DNA of 64,000 nt from positions 62,001 through 126,000 of the forward strand of contig NZ_JAATEN010000007.1 of the NCBI RefSeq assembly GCF_012034935.1, in the 5' to 3' direction. Position 1 is the first letter of the stretch; the number at the start of each line of letters is the position of its first letter. Below the pieces are notes generated by a model that had not been told where the DNA came from, searched no databases, and was given only the letters and a program-made list of their open reading frames with translations. Shown piece by piece: positions 63,846-64,000 of the stretch. The translations under genes were made by a program, and so were the position numbers. This stretch comes from Streptomyces zingiberis (GTDB taxonomy: Bacteria; Actinomycetota; Actinomycetes; Streptomycetales; Streptomycetaceae).

Positions 63846-64000
63846 CCGTCCGGCAGCGAACTCAGATCCCCCGTGGTCGAGTTAGCTGCCAGCTATCGGC
63901 CGGGGTCTACGGTGTCGCAGTCCCGTCGGATTGTCAACCAGCGGCTAATCTGGAAAGCTGGCGGATAGCTGAGAGCAAGTCCGAGGAGGTGGCGGGCGGG

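Overview
The window is high-GC actinobacterial chromosome, most likely Streptomyces. Third codon positions are almost all G or C, TTA codons are rare and confined to a few accessory genes, GTG starts are common, and the gene order from dxs to the helix-turn-helix murA paralogue matches, as I remember it, S. coelicolor SCO6013 down to SCO5998. No rRNA, tRNA, CRISPR array, transposase or integrase was seen.

Conserved core (1-23.1 kb): the 3' end of a fatty-acid beta-oxidation multienzyme gene; an LCP-family cell-wall ligase; recQ; a NYN/PIN-like protein; a GT39-type membrane glycosyltransferase; dxs; a xylFGH-type sugar ABC operon with its ROK repressor (rok7B7 type); an ngcEFG-type chito-oligosaccharide ABC operon with a DasR-like box upstream; aconitase; and a murA paralogue fused to an XRE helix-turn-helix. 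Similar palindromes lie in front of aconitase and of murA.

Accessory block A (23.3-38.1 kb): two divergent operons. The leftward one encodes an acyl carrier protein, two ABC exporters, two thymidylate-kinase-like P-loop enzymes, a Nudix hydrolase, a Cys-X5-Arg phosphatase and two glycosyltransferases. Its middle holds an 830-base stretch with only tiny open frames. The rightward one encodes a carboxylate-adenylating ligase, a LysA-fold PLP decarboxylase, an acyl-CoA dehydrogenase and a nucleotidyltransferase, and ends in a strong terminator. This looks like an orphan specialised-metabolite cluster without PKS or NRPS modules, in which a small amino acid is loaded on the carrier protein, decarboxylated and oxidised. 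The product cannot be named from the sequence.

Surface/secreted block (38.9-45.1 kb): a sortase-anchored protein (LANTG signal, SdrD-type B repeat, Pro-Thr stalk), a membrane-anchored protein of unknown function, a beta-helix lipoprotein and a Tat-exported DyP-type peroxidase.

Accessory block B (45.3-57.9 kb): a leftward operon encodes a chorismate mutase, an MqnA-like chorismate dehydratase, a Dabb protein, a DUF2000-like protein, a PaaK-like ligase, a branched-chain-type aminotransferase, a BacA-like prephenate decarboxylase, an ornithine-cyclodeaminase-family enzyme and a HisC-like aminotransferase. It is flanked by an Lrp regulator, an EamA exporter and a large SARP regulator with a TTA codon. 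The set fits conversion of chorismate and prephenate into an unusual non-aromatic amino acid that is then activated or exported. I regard it as the most interesting system here.

Right end (57.9-64 kb): a gene-poor stretch with a truncated coding remnant, two TetR regulators, a quinone-oxidoreductase-like enzyme and a membrane protein of the MAB_1171c type. Leu-TTA codons occur in the SARP, PaaK-like ligase, glycosyltransferase, decarboxylase, acyl-CoA dehydrogenase, surface-protein and peroxidase genes, which suggests bldA-dependent, developmentally timed expression.
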